64,000 nucleotides of DNA from Kosakonia pseudosacchari (GTDB lineage Bacteria > Pseudomonadota > Gammaproteobacteria > Enterobacterales > Enterobacteriaceae), in the NCBI RefSeq assembly GCF_900184035.1, contig NZ_FXWP01000009.1, positions 682,001-746,000 of the forward strand, given 5' to 3'. The position numbers and the translations under genes are program-made. Below the pieces are notes generated by a model, which saw nothing but the letters and a program-made list of their open reading frames with translations, did no database searches and was not told the DNA's origin. Shown piece after piece: positions 24,883 to 35,129 of the stretch (the stretch's first letter is position 1; each line of letters opens with the position of its first letter).

Positions 24883-26342
24883 GACGCCTGCTGCGGCATT
24901 TTCTGCCGCTTTCTTTGCGGGTGCGCTTTTTACTCGCCACGGCCGCCGTCGTGATGGTGCTTTCTCTGGCCTACGGTATGGTGGCGCTGGTGGGTTACAG
25001 CGTCAGCTTTGACAAAACGACCTTCCGCCTGCTGCGTGGCGAGAGCAACCTGTTTTATACCCTGGCGCACTGGGATAACAACAAACTCAGTGTGGATCTG
25101 CCTGACACCCTCAATTTGCAAAGCCCGACAGTGGCGCTGATTTACGATCAGCAGGGTAATCTTATCTGGTCGCAGAAAGACGTACCGTGGCTGCAAAATC
25201 TCATTGAGCCGGGCTGGCTTACCGCTAACGGCTTTCATGAGATAGAAGCCGATGTCGATAACAGTAGTACGCTGATTGATGACGACCACTCGGTTGCCCA
25301 GAAGCTGAAAGAGATCCGCGAAGATGACAGCAGCTCCGAAATGACGCACTCGGTCGCGGTGAATATCTACCCGGCAACGGCGCACATGCCGCAGTTAACC
25401 ATTGTGGTGGTCGATACCATCCCAATTGAGCTTAAACGCTCTTATATGGTGTGGAGCTGGTTCGTTTACGTGCTCGCCGCCAACCTGCTGTTAGTCGTGC
25501 CGCTGTTGTGGCTGGCGGCGTGGTGGAGCTTGCGGCCCATTGAAGATCTGGCGCGCGAAGTGCGCGAGCTGGAAGAGCACCATCGTGAGCAGCTCAATCC
25601 GGAAACCACCCGCGAACTCACCAGCCTGGTGAGCAACCTCAACCGGTTGTTAAAAAGCGAACGCGAACGGTACGACAAATACCGCACCACCCTCACCGAT
25701 TTGACGCACAGCCTGAAAACCCCGTTAGCGGTGCTGCAAAGTACCTTGCGATCGCTGCGCGGCGAGAAAATGACCGTCAGCGACGCTGAACCGGTGATGC
25801 TGGAGCAAATCAGCCGGATATCCCAGCAAATTGGTTACTACCTGCACCGGGCAACCATGCGCGGTTCCAGTGGTTTGCTCAGCCGGGAACTGCACCCGGT
25901 CGCTCCCCTGCTCGACAGCCTGACCTCAGCGCTGAATAAAGTTTATCAGCGCAAAGGCGTCAATATTACGCTCGATATTTCACCGGAAATCAGTTTCGTC
26001 GGTGAGAAAAACGACTTTATGGAAGTGATGGGCAACGTGCTGGATAACGCCTGCAAATACTGCCTGGAGTTTGTCGAAGTCTCTGCCCGGCAAAACGATG
26101 ATACGCTGCATATTCTGGTGGAAGACGATGGCCCTGGCATTCCGGCGGCGAAACGCGAGATGGTGTTTGATCGCGGGCAGCGCGCCGATACGTTACGCCC
26201 CGGCCAGGGCGTTGGGCTTGCTGTGGCGCGAGAAATTGTGGATCAGTACGAAGGGCAAATCCTGACCGATGAAAGCCTGCTCGGTGGTGCAAAAATGGAG
26301 GTAATTTTTGGCCGTCAGCAGACGATAGTCGGCAACGATTAA
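24879..26342 (+). CDS. phoQ: Sensor kinase PhoQ
   Basis: The 487-residue sensor has two membrane segments (about 17-38 and 193-214), a periplasmic PAS-like sensor, HAMP, the His-box [15 protein letters not shown] and an ATPase domain ([38 protein letters not shown]). It senses low Mg2+, acid pH and cationic peptides. The acidic patch that lies against the membrane reads EDDSSSE here, where E. coli has EDDDDAE, so two acidic residues are lost. The rest is close to E. coli. A terminator follows. Confidence 0.99.
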   Translation: MRRLLRHFLPLSLRVRFLLATAAVVMVLSLAYGMVALVGYSVSFDKTTFRLLRGESNLFYTLAHWDNNKLSVDLPDTLNLQSPTVALIYDQQGNLIWSQKDVPWLQNLIEPGWLTANGFHEIEADVDNSSTLIDDDHSVAQKLKEIREDDSSSEMTHSVAVNIYPATAHMPQLTIVVVDTIPIELKRSYMVWSWFVYVLAANLLLVVPLLWLAAWWSLRPIEDLAREVRELEEHHREQLNPETTRELTSLVSNLNRLLKSERERYDKYRTTLTDLTHSLKTPLAVLQSTLRSLRGEKMTVSDAEPVMLEQISRISQQIGYYLHRATMRGSSGLLSRELHPVAPLLDSLTSALNKVYQRKGVNITLDISPEISFVGEKNDFMEVMGNVLDNACKYCLEFVEVSARQNDDTLHILVEDDGPGIPAAKREMVFDRGQRADTLRPGQGVGLAVAREIVDQYEGQILTDESLLGGAKMEVIFGRQQTIVGND

Positions 26343-26374
26343 TCTTTCACCGTCACAACGCGGGCAAAAAGAAC

Positions 26375-26400
26375 AAAAAGGAGCCATATGGCTCCTTTTT
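26375..26400 (+). terminator. phoPQ terminator
   Basis: GGAGCC and GGCTCC flank ATAT, with A-run before and TTTTT after, 34 bases past phoQ. It can work in both directions but no minus-strand gene ends here. Confidence 0.85.
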
Positions 26401-26491
26401 ACTTTTATGTCACATCGTTACGCAGACAAAATGACATATCAGCATTACTATGATCCTTTATTCAGCCACTGATTATTTGCCGGAAACGCAT

Positions 26492-27613
26492 ATGGAATAT
26501 CACGTAGAGATAAACTGGCCAGACTTTATTCAACGCTACTGGCAAAAACGCCCGGTGGTGCTGAAGCGTGGCATTAAAAATTTCGTCGACCCGATAAGCC
26601 CCGATGAGCTGGCAGGGCTGGCAATGGAAAATGAAGTAGACAGTCGGCTGGTCAGCCATCTTGATGGTAAATGGCAGGTCGGGCACGGCCCTTTTGAAAG
26701 TTACGATCACCTGGGCGAGAATAACTGGTCGCTGCTGGTGCAGGCGGTGAACCACTGGCATCAGCCGGCCGCAGCGCTGATGCGCCCGTTCCGCGTGCTG
26801 CCCGACTGGCGCACAGACGATCTAATGATCTCATTCTCAGTGCCCGGCGGCGGCGTTGGCCCGCATCTCGATCAGTATGATGTGTTTATCATTCAGGGAA
26901 CCGGCCGTCGCCGCTGGCGCGTCGGCGATAAAACGCCGCTCAAGCAACACTGTCCGCACCCGGATCTGCTTCAGGTCGATCCGTTCGAAGCCATTATTGA
27001 TGAAGAGATGGAGCCGGGCGATATCCTCTATATTCCGCCTGGATTCCCGCACGAAGGCTATTCGCTGGAAAATTCATTGAACTACTCGGTGGGCTTCCGT
27101 GCGCCAAGCGGTCGCGAGCTAATCAGCGGCTTCGCCGATTATGTCCTGCAACGCGAACTGGGCAGCCAGCGTTACAGCGATCCGGACGTGCTGTTGCGCG
27201 ATCATCCGGCAGATATTTTGCCGCACGAACTGGATAGACTGCGCGCAATGATGCTGGAGCTGATTAATCAACCGGAGCAGTTCAGGGAGTGGATGGGGGA
27301 ATTTATCTCCCAGTCACGTCACGAGCTGGATGTCGCGCCGCCAGAGCCGCCTTACCAACCGGATGAGATTTACGATGCGCTGCAACAAGGCGACAAACTG
27401 GTGCGCCTTGGCGGCTTGCGCGTATTGCGCATCGGTGAAGATGTGTTCGCCAACGGCGAGCGGATCAACTCGCCGCACCGCCCGGCGCTGGAGGCACTCG
27501 CCAGCCATATCGTGCTGACGGGAGAGCTGCTCGGCGATGCGCTGGAAGATCCCTCGTTCCTCGCCATGCTGGCGGCGCTGGTTAACAGCGGTTACTGGTT
27601 CTTTGAAGATTAA
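26492..27613 (+). CDS. roxA: Ribosomal protein uL16 arginine hydroxylase
   Basis: The 373-residue JmjC-type 2-oxoglutarate oxygenase is called RoxA or YcfD and hydroxylates Arg81 of ribosomal protein uL16. Iron ligands are visible in GPHLDQYDVF (HxD) and IPPGFPHEGYS (His). The C-terminal winged-helix part with PPYQPDEIYDALQQGDKLVR is complete. ATG 26492 matches the E. coli start; fourteen more codons are open upstream. In E. coli it also stands alone beside phoQ. Confidence 0.97.
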   Translation: MEYHVEINWPDFIQRYWQKRPVVLKRGIKNFVDPISPDELAGLAMENEVDSRLVSHLDGKWQVGHGPFESYDHLGENNWSLLVQAVNHWHQPAAALMRPFRVLPDWRTDDLMISFSVPGGGVGPHLDQYDVFIIQGTGRRRWRVGDKTPLKQHCPHPDLLQVDPFEAIIDEEMEPGDILYIPPGFPHEGYSLENSLNYSVGFRAPSGRELISGFADYVLQRELGSQRYSDPDVLLRDHPADILPHELDRLRAMMLELINQPEQFREWMGEFISQSRHELDVAPPEPPYQPDEIYDALQQGDKLVRLGGLRVLRIGEDVFANGERINSPHRPALEALASHIVLTGELLGDALEDPSFLAMLAALVNSGYWFFED

Positions 27614-27661
27614 TGCCTGAGGTTGCCCGGAGGCGCTTGCCACCGGGCAATATGAGAAGAT

Positions 27662-28888
27662 TTATTCAGCTTTGGCGGTCAGTTCGGCGATACGTACAAT
27701 CACCTGCACCGCTTTTTCCATGCCTTCCAGCGTCACAAACTCATGTTTGCCGTGGTAGTTATAGCCGCCGGTAAACAGGTTGGGACACGGTAACCCCATA
27801 AACGAAAGCTGCGCCCCGTCGGTACCGCCGCGAATCGGTTTCAGATCAGGCTCAATGTCGCAGTCGCGCATGGCCTGTTGCGCCACTTCCAGAATGTGCG
27901 GAAACTCGACCACTTTCTCGTGCATATTGTAGTAGCTGTCTTCAATCACCAGTTCGATATAGCAGTCCGGGTGCAGACCCTTGCCGACTTTTTTGGCGAT
28001 CTCCATCATTTTACGTTTACGCGCTTCGAAGTTTTTGCGGTCAAAATCGCGAATGATGTAGTGCATGTCGGCGCGATCAACCGTGCCTTTTATGCTGGTG
28101 AGATGGTAAAACCCTTCGTAGCCCTCGGTCTGTTCCGGACTCTCCTCTTCCGGCACCAGCGCGTGAATTTTGCTGGCGAGCGTCAAGGCGTTAACCATTA
28201 CCCCTTTCGCCGTACCGGGATGCACGTTATTGCCAACAATCTTTATATTCACCGAGGCAGCGTTGAAGTTCTCAAACTCCAGCTCACCTACGCCGCCGCC
28301 ATCAACGGTATACGCCCATTTCGCGCCAAATTTCTCCACGTCGAAATATTTTGCCCCTTTGCCCACTTCTTCATCCGGCGTAAAAGCGACGCAAATATCA
28401 CCGTGCGGAATATTTTTCTTTTTCAGCACCGCCAGCGCGGTCATGATTTCAGCGACGCCGGCTTTATCGTCCGCGCCAAGCAGCGTTTTGCCGTCGGTGG
28501 TGATCAGCGTCTGGCCCAGCATCTGGTGCAGCACCGGGAACATCACCGGCGAGAGGATCTCATCGCCAACCCCCAGCGCAATATCGCCGCCGCGATAGTT
28601 TTCAACGATTTGCGGGTTAACATTCTTGCCGCTGTAATCCGGCGAGGTGTCGACATGAGAAATAAAACCGATGGCCGGAACTGGCGTTTGCACATTCGAC
28701 GGCAGTTTCGCCATCACCGTGCCTTTATCGCTTAATGTCACATTTTCCAGCCCCATCTCTTCCAGCTGGTTCTGAAGTAAACGCAGGAGCTTCCATTGGC
28801 CGTCTGTGCTCGGCACCTGGCGGACGCCGGGCTTTGATTGAGTATCCAGAGAAACGTACTGCAAAAAACGCTCTAATAATTTGTCCAT
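27662..28888 (-). CDS. pepT: Peptidase T (tripeptidase)
   Basis: The 408-residue M20 metallopeptidase removes the N-terminal residue of tripeptides in the cytosol. Zinc and catalytic residues lie in [37 protein letters not shown] and NYHGKHEFV. Length equals E. coli PepT. It is divergent from potABCD. E. coli pepT is induced by FNR without oxygen, but I see no clear FNR site in the 290-base gap here. Confidence 0.99.
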   Translation of the reverse strand: MDKLLERFLQYVSLDTQSKPGVRQVPSTDGQWKLLRLLQNQLEEMGLENVTLSDKGTVMAKLPSNVQTPVPAIGFISHVDTSPDYSGKNVNPQIVENYRGGDIALGVGDEILSPVMFPVLHQMLGQTLITTDGKTLLGADDKAGVAEIMTALAVLKKKNIPHGDICVAFTPDEEVGKGAKYFDVEKFGAKWAYTVDGGGVGELEFENFNAASVNIKIVGNNVHPGTAKGVMVNALTLASKIHALVPEEESPEQTEGYEGFYHLTSIKGTVDRADMHYIIRDFDRKNFEARKRKMMEIAKKVGKGLHPDCYIELVIEDSYYNMHEKVVEFPHILEVAQQAMRDCDIEPDLKPIRGGTDGAQLSFMGLPCPNLFTGGYNYHGKHEFVTLEGMEKAVQVIVRIAELTAKAE

Positions 28889-29150
28889 GAAGCCCCCCTA
28901 CAAAATGTCACAACATTATCAGTAAGCGCGAAAAGACAAATATTGCGTCAGGTCACTTTTACCCCGTAAACGGCAATATTTTCAAAATCGCGCGCAACGT
29001 AGTCAGTATTGTTGAGAACATGCGGTGCTGCGCGGCGAAAAGCGAACAACAATTGGCGATTTCATGGGTTTGCCGTAGAATGCCAGCCCTTAAATCGTGC
29101 ACAACCCTGAAGGTGGCTCATCACAAACCCCGCATCGGATATCACTTTTG

Positions 29151-29174
29151 ATGCGCAAACACGGGACAGAGTAA
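29151..29174 (+). CDS. Seven-codon leader frame directly before potA
   Basis: ATG CGC AAA CAC GGG ACA GAG TAA ends four bases before the TTG start of potA. It crosses the place where E. coli has the potA ATG. It could feed ribosomes to the weak TTG by coupling. No ribosome site of its own is evident, so it may be chance. Confidence 0.25.
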   Translation: MRKHGTE

Positions 29175-29178
29175 ATAA

Positions 29179-30297
29179 TTGAACACACAATCGCGTTCGC
29201 GTTCACCGCTGGTGCAACTGGCCGGTATTCGCAAAAGCTTTGATGGCAAAAATGTCATTTCTGATTTCAATCTCACCATCAATAACGGCGAATTTCTGAC
29301 GCTGCTTGGCCCTTCGGGCTGCGGTAAGACCACGGTTCTGCGGCTGATCGCCGGGCTGGAAAGCGTTGATGCCGGCCATATCCATCTTGATGCCCAGGAT
29401 ATTACCCACGTTCCGGCAGAGCACCGCCATGTGAATACCGTTTTTCAAAGTTACGCCCTCTTCCCGCATATGACCGTGTTCGAAAACGTGGCATTTGGCC
29501 TGCGGATGCAAAAAACCCCGGCGCAAGAAATTACGCCGCGCGTCACCGAAGCACTGCGTATGGTGCAGCTTGATGAGTTCGCCCAGCGTAAACCGCACCA
29601 GCTTTCCGGTGGTCAGCAACAGCGTGTCGCCATTGCCCGCGCGGTAGTGAATAAACCGCGTTTACTGCTGCTGGATGAGTCCCTCTCCGCGCTCGATTAT
29701 AAGCTGCGCAAGCAGATGCAGAACGAACTGAAAGCGTTGCAGCGTAAGCTCGGTATCACTTTTGTCTTTGTGACCCACGATCAGGAAGAAGCGCTGACCA
29801 TGTCAGACCGCATCGTGGTAATGCGCGACGGGCGCATCGAGCAGGATGGCACGCCGCGCGAAATTTATGAAGAGCCGAAAAACCTGTTTGTCGCCAGCTT
29901 TATTGGCGAAATCAATATCTTCAGCGCCACGGTGATTGAGCGTCTGGACGACAGCCGTGTGCGGGCAAATGTCGAAGGCCGCGAGTGTAATATCTATGTC
30001 AACTTCGCGGTGGAAAAAGGTCAGCGGTTAAACGTGCTGCTGCGCCCGGAAGATCTGCGCGTCGAAGAGATCCATGATATTGCCGAAGCCGAAGGGCTGA
30101 TTGGCTATGTGCGCGAGCGTAACTACAAAGGGATGACGCTGGAATCCATGGTCGAACTGGAAAACGGCAAAATGGTAATGGTCAGCGAGTTCTTTAATGA
30201 AGACGATCCGGATTTTGACCATTCGCTGGACCAGAAAATGGCCATCAACTGGGTAGAGAGCTGGGAGGTCGTACTGGCTGATGAAGAGTACAAGTAA
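29179..30297 (+). CDS. potA: Spermidine/putrescine ABC transporter ATPase
   Basis: The ABC ATPase powers PotBC. Walker A is GPSGCGKTT, signature LSGGQQQR, Walker [13 protein letters not shown], and there is a C-terminal regulatory domain (about 260-372). The 372-residue frame begins at TTG 29179. The region where E. coli starts (ATGGGACAGAGTAAA) reads ACGGGACAGAGTAAATAA here, so that ATG is lost and a stop follows, leaving the TTG. The next genes follow with overlaps (potB starts inside potA by 17 bases). Confidence 0.96.
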   Translation: MNTQSRSRSPLVQLAGIRKSFDGKNVISDFNLTINNGEFLTLLGPSGCGKTTVLRLIAGLESVDAGHIHLDAQDITHVPAEHRHVNTVFQSYALFPHMTVFENVAFGLRMQKTPAQEITPRVTEALRMVQLDEFAQRKPHQLSGGQQQRVAIARAVVNKPRLLLLDESLSALDYKLRKQMQNELKALQRKLGITFVFVTHDQEEALTMSDRIVVMRDGRIEQDGTPREIYEEPKNLFVASFIGEINIFSATVIERLDDSRVRANVEGRECNIYVNFAVEKGQRLNVLLRPEDLRVEEIHDIAEAEGLIGYVRERNYKGMTLESMVELENGKMVMVSEFFNEDDPDFDHSLDQKMAINWVESWEVVLADEEYK

Positions 30298-31138
30298 ATT
30301 CCAGAAGGGCGTGATCGCGACCATCGTCGGTTGGCTTGTACTGTTTGTTTTTCTGCCCAACCTGATGATCATCGCCACCAGCTTTTTGACTCGCGACGAC
30401 GCTAACTTCGTCAAACTGCTCTTTACGCTGGATAACTACGCCAGGCTACTCGATCCGCTCTATTTCGACGTGCTGTTGCACTCGCTCAACATGGCATTTA
30501 TCGCCACGCTGGCGTGTCTGGCGCTGGGCTATCCGTTTGCCTGGTTTCTGGCGAAACTGCCGGCCAGGGTGCGTCCGTTACTGCTGTTTTTGCTGATTGT
30601 CCCCTTCTGGACGAACTCGCTGATCCGCATCTATGGGCTGAAAATTTTCCTCAGCACCAAAGGGTATCTTAACGAGTTCCTGCTATGGCTGGGCATTATC
30701 GATACGCCGCTGCGCATTATGTTTACCCCCGGCGCGGTGATTATCGGGCTGGTTTACATTCTGCTGCCGTTTATGGTGATGCCGCTCTACTCCAGCATCG
30801 AAAAGCTTGATAAACCGCTGCTGGAAGCGGCAAAAGATCTCGGTGCCAGCAAGTTGCAAACCTTTATCCGCATCATTATTCCGCTGACGATGCCCGGGAT
30901 CGTCGCCGGTTGTTTGCTGGTGATGCTGCCTGCGATGGGGCTGTTTTACGTCTCGGATTTGATGGGCGGCGCAAAAAACCTGCTGGTCGGTAACGTGATT
31001 AAGAGCCAGTTCCTGAACATTCGCGACTGGCCGTTTGGGTCGGCAACCAGCATCACGCTGACCATCGTGATGGGGCTGATGCTGCTGGTTTACTGGCGCG
31101 CCGCGCGATTGCTGAATAAAAAGGTGGAGCTCGAATGA
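30281..31138 (+). CDS. potB: Spermidine/putrescine permease PotB
   Basis: At 285 residues it is the longer PotB form with start [10 protein letters not shown]. Six membrane segments are evident, with the EAA loop [20 protein letters not shown] that docks on PotA. It forms the channel with PotC in the inner membrane. The gene overlaps potA (17 bases) and potC (four bases), so the three are translated together. Confidence 0.98.
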   Translation: MKSTSKFQKGVIATIVGWLVLFVFLPNLMIIATSFLTRDDANFVKLLFTLDNYARLLDPLYFDVLLHSLNMAFIATLACLALGYPFAWFLAKLPARVRPLLLFLLIVPFWTNSLIRIYGLKIFLSTKGYLNEFLLWLGIIDTPLRIMFTPGAVIIGLVYILLPFMVMPLYSSIEKLDKPLLEAAKDLGASKLQTFIRIIIPLTMPGIVAGCLLVMLPAMGLFYVSDLMGGAKNLLVGNVIKSQFLNIRDWPFGSATSITLTIVMGLMLLVYWRAARLLNKKVELE

Positions 31139-31932
31139 TGGGTCGACTGCTGCGCGGCGGTTTTATGACCGCCATTTACGCTTACCTTTATATCCCGATC
31201 ATTATTTTGATCGTCAACTCCTTTAACAGCTCGCGTTTTGGCATCAACTGGCAGGGCTTTTCCACCCAGTGGTACAGCCTGTTGATAAATAACGACAGTC
31301 TGCTGCAGGCAGCGCAGCACTCCCTGACGATGGCAGTGCTGTCGGCAACGTTCGCGACGTTAATTGGCTCGCTGACCGCCGTGGCGCTTTACCGCTACCG
31401 TTTTCGCGGCAAACCCTTTGTCAGCGGCATGCTGTTTGTGGTGATGATGTCGCCGGATATCGTGATGGCAATTTCGCTGCTGGTGCTGTTTATGCTGCTC
31501 GGCGTGCAGTTGGGTTTCTGGTCGCTGCTGTTTTCGCATATCACCTTCTGCCTGCCGTTTGTGGTGGTCACGGTGTTTTCACGGCTGAAAGGGTTTGATG
31601 TACGGATGCTGGAAGCGGCCAAAGATCTGGGTGCCAGCGAGATGACTATTTTGCGCAAAATCATCCTGCCGCTGGCGATGCCCGCTGTCGCCGCTGGCTG
31701 GCTGCTGAGCTTTACTCTGTCGATGGATGACGTCGTGGTTTCCTCTTTCGTCACCGGGCCAGGGTATGAAATTCTGCCATTAAAGATTTACTCGATGGTC
31801 AAAGTCGGCGTCTCACCGGAAGTGAACGCGCTGGCGACGATCCTGCTCGTGCTATCGCTGGTGCTGGTGATTGCCAGCCAGTTGATTGCGCGTGATACGA
31901 CGAAAACAAAAAGCCTGCCTCGCCAGGCGTAA
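31135..31932 (+). CDS. potC: Spermidine/putrescine permease PotC
   Basis: The 265-residue second permease has six membrane segments and the EAA loop [20 protein letters not shown]. It overlaps potB by ATGA. The C-terminus (RDTTKTKSLPRQA) differs from E. coli, and a 127-base gap separates it from potD, whereas in E. coli the two genes lie close together. Confidence 0.98.
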   Translation: MMGRLLRGGFMTAIYAYLYIPIIILIVNSFNSSRFGINWQGFSTQWYSLLINNDSLLQAAQHSLTMAVLSATFATLIGSLTAVALYRYRFRGKPFVSGMLFVVMMSPDIVMAISLLVLFMLLGVQLGFWSLLFSHITFCLPFVVVTVFSRLKGFDVRMLEAAKDLGASEMTILRKIILPLAMPAVAAGWLLSFTLSMDDVVVSSFVTGPGYEILPLKIYSMVKVGVSPEVNALATILLVLSLVLVIASQLIARDTTKTKSLPRQA

Positions 31933-32059
31933 TGGATGCAGCCAGTTCGGGCGGACAGCGCACAGACGCCGCAGAACGTTAGGCGTTCGGGCACTGTCCA
32001 GACCCGGAATGGCAAATAAAATAGCCTGCAAGACAGGCGCAAACTCAGGGGACGTTTGA

Positions 32060-33106
32060 ATGAAAAAATGGTCACGCCACCTGCTCGCGGCGGGCGCACT
32101 TGCCCTCGGCATGAGCGCCGCACACGCCGACGACAACAAAACACTCTACTTCTATAACTGGACCGAGTATGTGCCGCCCGGCCTGCTGGAACAGTTCGCC
32201 AAAGAGACCGGCATCAAGGTTATCTATTCAACCTATGAGTCGAATGAAACCATGTACGCCAAGCTCAAAACGTACAAAGAAGGTGCGTACGATCTGGTCG
32301 TTCCGTCGACCTACTTTGTCGACAAAATGCGCAAAGAGGGCATGATTCAGAAGATCGATAAAACGAAGCTGACTAACTTCCATAATCTCGATCCGCAAAT
32401 GCTGAACAAGCCATTTGACCCCAACAATGATTACTCCATTCCGTACATTTGGGGCGCGACGGCGATTGGCGTCAACAGCGACGCCATCGATGCGAAAACC
32501 ATCACCAGCTGGGCGGATCTGTGGAAACCGGAATACAAAAGCAGCCTGCTGTTAACCGACGATGCGCGCGAAGTGTTCCAGATGGCGCTGCGCAAACTCG
32601 GTTATTCCGGCAACACTACCGATGTGAAAGAGATTGAAGCAGCTTATAAAGAGCTACAAAAACTGATGCCGAACGTGGCGGCGTTTAACTCCGATAATCC
32701 GGCGAACCCGTATATGGAAGGCGAAGTGAACCTTGGTATGGTGTGGAACGGTTCCGCCTGGGTTGCGCGCCAGGCGGGAACGCCGCTGGAGGTGGTGTGG
32801 CCAAAAGAAGGCGGTATTTTCTGGATGGACAGCTTAGCGATCCCCACTAATGCGAAAAACGTCGACGGTGCGCTGAAGCTGATTAACTTCCTGTTGCGCC
32901 CGGAAATCGCGAAACAGGTCGCGGAAACCATCGGCTACCCGACGCCAAATCTGGCGGCGCGTAAGCTGCTCAAACCTGAAGTGGCAAACGATAAATCCCT
33001 CTATCCGGATGCCGTGACCATCGAGAAAGGTGAATGGCAAAACGATGTTGGCAGCGCCAGCGCCATTTATGAAGAGTATTACCAGAAGTTAAAAGCGGGT
33101 CGTTAA
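32060..33106 (+). CDS. potD: Spermidine/putrescine-binding protein PotD
   Basis: The 348-residue periplasmic binding protein has a signal peptide (LLAAGALALGMSAAHA, cut before DDNKTLYFYNW). The mature type-2 periplasmic binding fold keeps the polyamine-contacting aromatic and acidic residues in NWTEYVPPGLLEQF, SNETMYAKLKTY and VWNGSAWVARQAG. GGGGACG lies before the ATG. It is the last gene of potABCD and is followed by a strong hairpin. Confidence 0.99.
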   Translation: MKKWSRHLLAAGALALGMSAAHADDNKTLYFYNWTEYVPPGLLEQFAKETGIKVIYSTYESNETMYAKLKTYKEGAYDLVVPSTYFVDKMRKEGMIQKIDKTKLTNFHNLDPQMLNKPFDPNNDYSIPYIWGATAIGVNSDAIDAKTITSWADLWKPEYKSSLLLTDDAREVFQMALRKLGYSGNTTDVKEIEAAYKELQKLMPNVAAFNSDNPANPYMEGEVNLGMVWNGSAWVARQAGTPLEVVWPKEGGIFWMDSLAIPTNAKNVDGALKLINFLLRPEIAKQVAETIGYPTPNLAARKLLKPEVANDKSLYPDAVTIEKGEWQNDVGSASAIYEEYYQKLKAGR

Positions 33107-33113
33107 CGCTATC

Positions 33114-33140
33114 GTCGACCGGGTGGCTCACCCGGTCGAC
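33114..33140. terminator. Perfect 12-bp hairpin between potD and the sensor kinase
   Basis: GTCGACCGGGTG and CACCCGGTCGAC pair perfectly around GCT. The two convergent genes end here, and the kinase stop codon (33128-33130) lies in the loop. There is no T-run, so it may act as a barrier or RNA 3' end stabiliser rather than as a classical terminator. Confidence 0.6.
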
Positions 33141-34474
33141 ACTGTCAGAAGCAACCCCGGGCAGGCATTTACCGCCTGCAACGTCCAGCCGTGTGCCAGC
33201 GCAATTTCATGGCAAATCGCCAGCCCCAGTCCCGCCCCGCTATCGCGTCGATGCGCGCCGCGCCAGAAGCGCGAAAACAGCAATGGCAAGTCGTCTTCCG
33301 CCACGCCCGGCCCCACATCGCGTACCGTAAACCCCTTTTCGCTGACGGCGATATGCACTGCCGTACCGGGCGGCGCATGCTGGATAGCGTTCTCGATCAG
33401 GTTTTTAAGCAGGGTAAATAACGCCCCACGATCGCCGCGCCAGCGCAGCGCATCGTCAGCCGTTGATAAGGTCAACGAAACCTGCGCATCTGAAGCGATA
33501 CGCTGAAGAAACTGCACGCTATCGCGGACGATCGCATGGACATCAACCTGAGCAAACTGGTAGCTAAGCGGTTCGCTGGCCTCTGCCAGCAGTAATAATT
33601 GCTGAACCTGACGCGCCAGATGTTCAACCTGCAACAACAGCGGCTCGCGTGCGTCACGCTGTTGATCCATCAGTTCAACTTCCGCGCGTATCAGCGTCAG
33701 CGGCGTTTTTAACTCATGCGCCGCTTTCGCCAGAAAATCCTGCTGATTGCGATACCCCTTCTCCAGTCGCGCCAGCACCTGGTTGAAGCTGTCAATCAGC
33801 GGCAAAATCTCTGTCGGCACACCGCGCGTTTGCAGACGCGCATCCAGCGAACGCGGCGAGATAAGCGCCGCCTCCGTCGACACATTGCGCAGCGGCTTCA
33901 GGGAATATTTCAGCGTCACCCACGCACAAAGCCCGAACACCACCAGCAGCACCAGGCTGAACAACTCAATACCGAAGCGGATAAACGGTAAGGCAAAACC
34001 GCGATGCAGAAAGTCGATAATGCGCGAGCTGGCGGCCATCTGGATCCACCAGGTTTTGCCTGCAAGAACATACGGTTCGCTCGCGCCATCGTAAATCATG
34101 CCGTTAAGCGTAAATTTAAAATCTCGCGCTATTTGCGGTGTCAGCGTCGGCCAGTGCTGCGCGCCGGGCGACATCAATACGACTCGTCCTTCAGCATCCA
34201 GCACGCGATAAGCCACATCATCGGTAATGCTCTGGTAAATCCACAGTGGATACTGATCGCCATTGTTGAACCCGGTCGGCAGGCCGCGTGAGTCAAACTG
34301 CAACTCCTTCGCCAGCCTGTGGGTGTAATCAGAAAGATCCATCCCCGGCAAGCGCTCTTTCACCACCCGACCCGACAGCACCAGTAATGCAATACTCAGC
34401 AGCGCCCCGGCGATAAACGCCAGCAGTATCTTCAGCGCAAGGCTATTCAACCAACGTTTTTTCCCGGATGGCAT
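33128..34474 (-). CDS. Sensor histidine kinase of a MipA-linked two-component system
   Basis: The 448-residue sensor has two membrane segments (about 10-32 and 165-190) flanking a periplasmic domain of about 130 residues. A HAMP-like region follows, then the His-box FLAKAAHELKTPLTLIRAEV and an ATPase domain (LLKNLIENAIQHAP, RDVGPGVAE, SGAGLGLAICHEIALAHG). It resembles QseC/PmrB-type kinases; the ligand is unknown. I chose ATG 34474, which overlaps the regulator gene by 32 bases. It is third in the operon after the MipA-like protein and the regulator. In E. coli K-12 nothing lies between potD and cobB. Confidence 0.9.
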   Translation of the reverse strand: MPSGKKRWLNSLALKILLAFIAGALLSIALLVLSGRVVKERLPGMDLSDYTHRLAKELQFDSRGLPTGFNNGDQYPLWIYQSITDDVAYRVLDAEGRVVLMSPGAQHWPTLTPQIARDFKFTLNGMIYDGASEPYVLAGKTWWIQMAASSRIIDFLHRGFALPFIRFGIELFSLVLLVVFGLCAWVTLKYSLKPLRNVSTEAALISPRSLDARLQTRGVPTEILPLIDSFNQVLARLEKGYRNQQDFLAKAAHELKTPLTLIRAEVELMDQQRDAREPLLLQVEHLARQVQQLLLLAEASEPLSYQFAQVDVHAIVRDSVQFLQRIASDAQVSLTLSTADDALRWRGDRGALFTLLKNLIENAIQHAPPGTAVHIAVSEKGFTVRDVGPGVAEDDLPLLFSRFWRGAHRRDSGAGLGLAICHEIALAHGWTLQAVNACPGLLLTVSTG

Positions 34475-35129
34475 AGCCCAGTCCCCTGAGGTTAACAATC
34501 TGCAGGCGCGAACCAATCGCCGCTAACTTGCGCCTTAACCGGTGCAGCGCGACGTCGAGCGCGTTTGGCGTCACCGCATCGCTTAAGCCCCATCCGGCGG
34601 CTTCCATCCGGCTGCGGCGCACTACACCGCCCTGCTTGCCCACCAGCGCTAACATGATTTGCAGCTCCGCAGGCGCCAGCGCAATGTGCTGTTCGCCACA
34701 CTGCATAATGCTGGCTTCCGGCGAGAGAGTGACATCTCCCCACGCCGGTTGCAGGGGCTGGCTTTGCGCCGGACGGCGCAATAAAGCGCGTACGCGCGCC
34801 ACCAGTTCCTCCATGGCAAACGGCTTGGCGAGATAGTCATCCGCGCCCGCCTCCAGCCCTTCGACGCGATCGTGCAGCGCATCGCGGGCAGTGAGGATCA
34901 AACAGGGGATCGCGACCTGCGCCTGACGCAAACGATGCAACAGCTGGAGACCATCGCCATCGGGCAGGCCGCGATCGAGCACCAGCGCCTGGTAGGAGAC
35001 CTGTGCTATCGCCGTCCACGCTGCATCGCCGCGCCCGACGATATCTGCCGCAATCCCCGCCGCCGCCAGCCCTTTGGCAATCAGGCGCGCCAGATGGTCG
35101 TGATCTTCAATCAGTAATATTCGGCTCAT
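34443..35129 (-). CDS. OmpR-family response regulator of the MipA-linked system
   Basis: The 228-residue regulator has a receiver domain (ILLIEDHDHLARLIAKG, phospho-acceptor Asp52 in ALVLDRGLPDGDG, Lys in DDYLAKPFAMEEL) and a winged-helix DNA-binding domain (PAELQIMLALVGKQGGVVRR to NLRGLGYAIREK). Closest in style to QseB/PmrA. It overlaps the MipA-like gene by one base (TAATG type) and the kinase by 32 bases. A CTTAC direct repeat before the operon is a candidate target for autoregulation. Confidence 0.93.
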   Translation of the reverse strand: MSRILLIEDHDHLARLIAKGLAAAGIAADIVGRGDAAWTAIAQVSYQALVLDRGLPDGDGLQLLHRLRQAQVAIPCLILTARDALHDRVEGLEAGADDYLAKPFAMEELVARVRALLRRPAQSQPLQPAWGDVTLSPEASIMQCGEQHIALAPAELQIMLALVGKQGGVVRRSRMEAAGWGLSDAVTPNALDVALHRLRRKLAAIGSRLQIVNLRGLGYAIREKTLVE

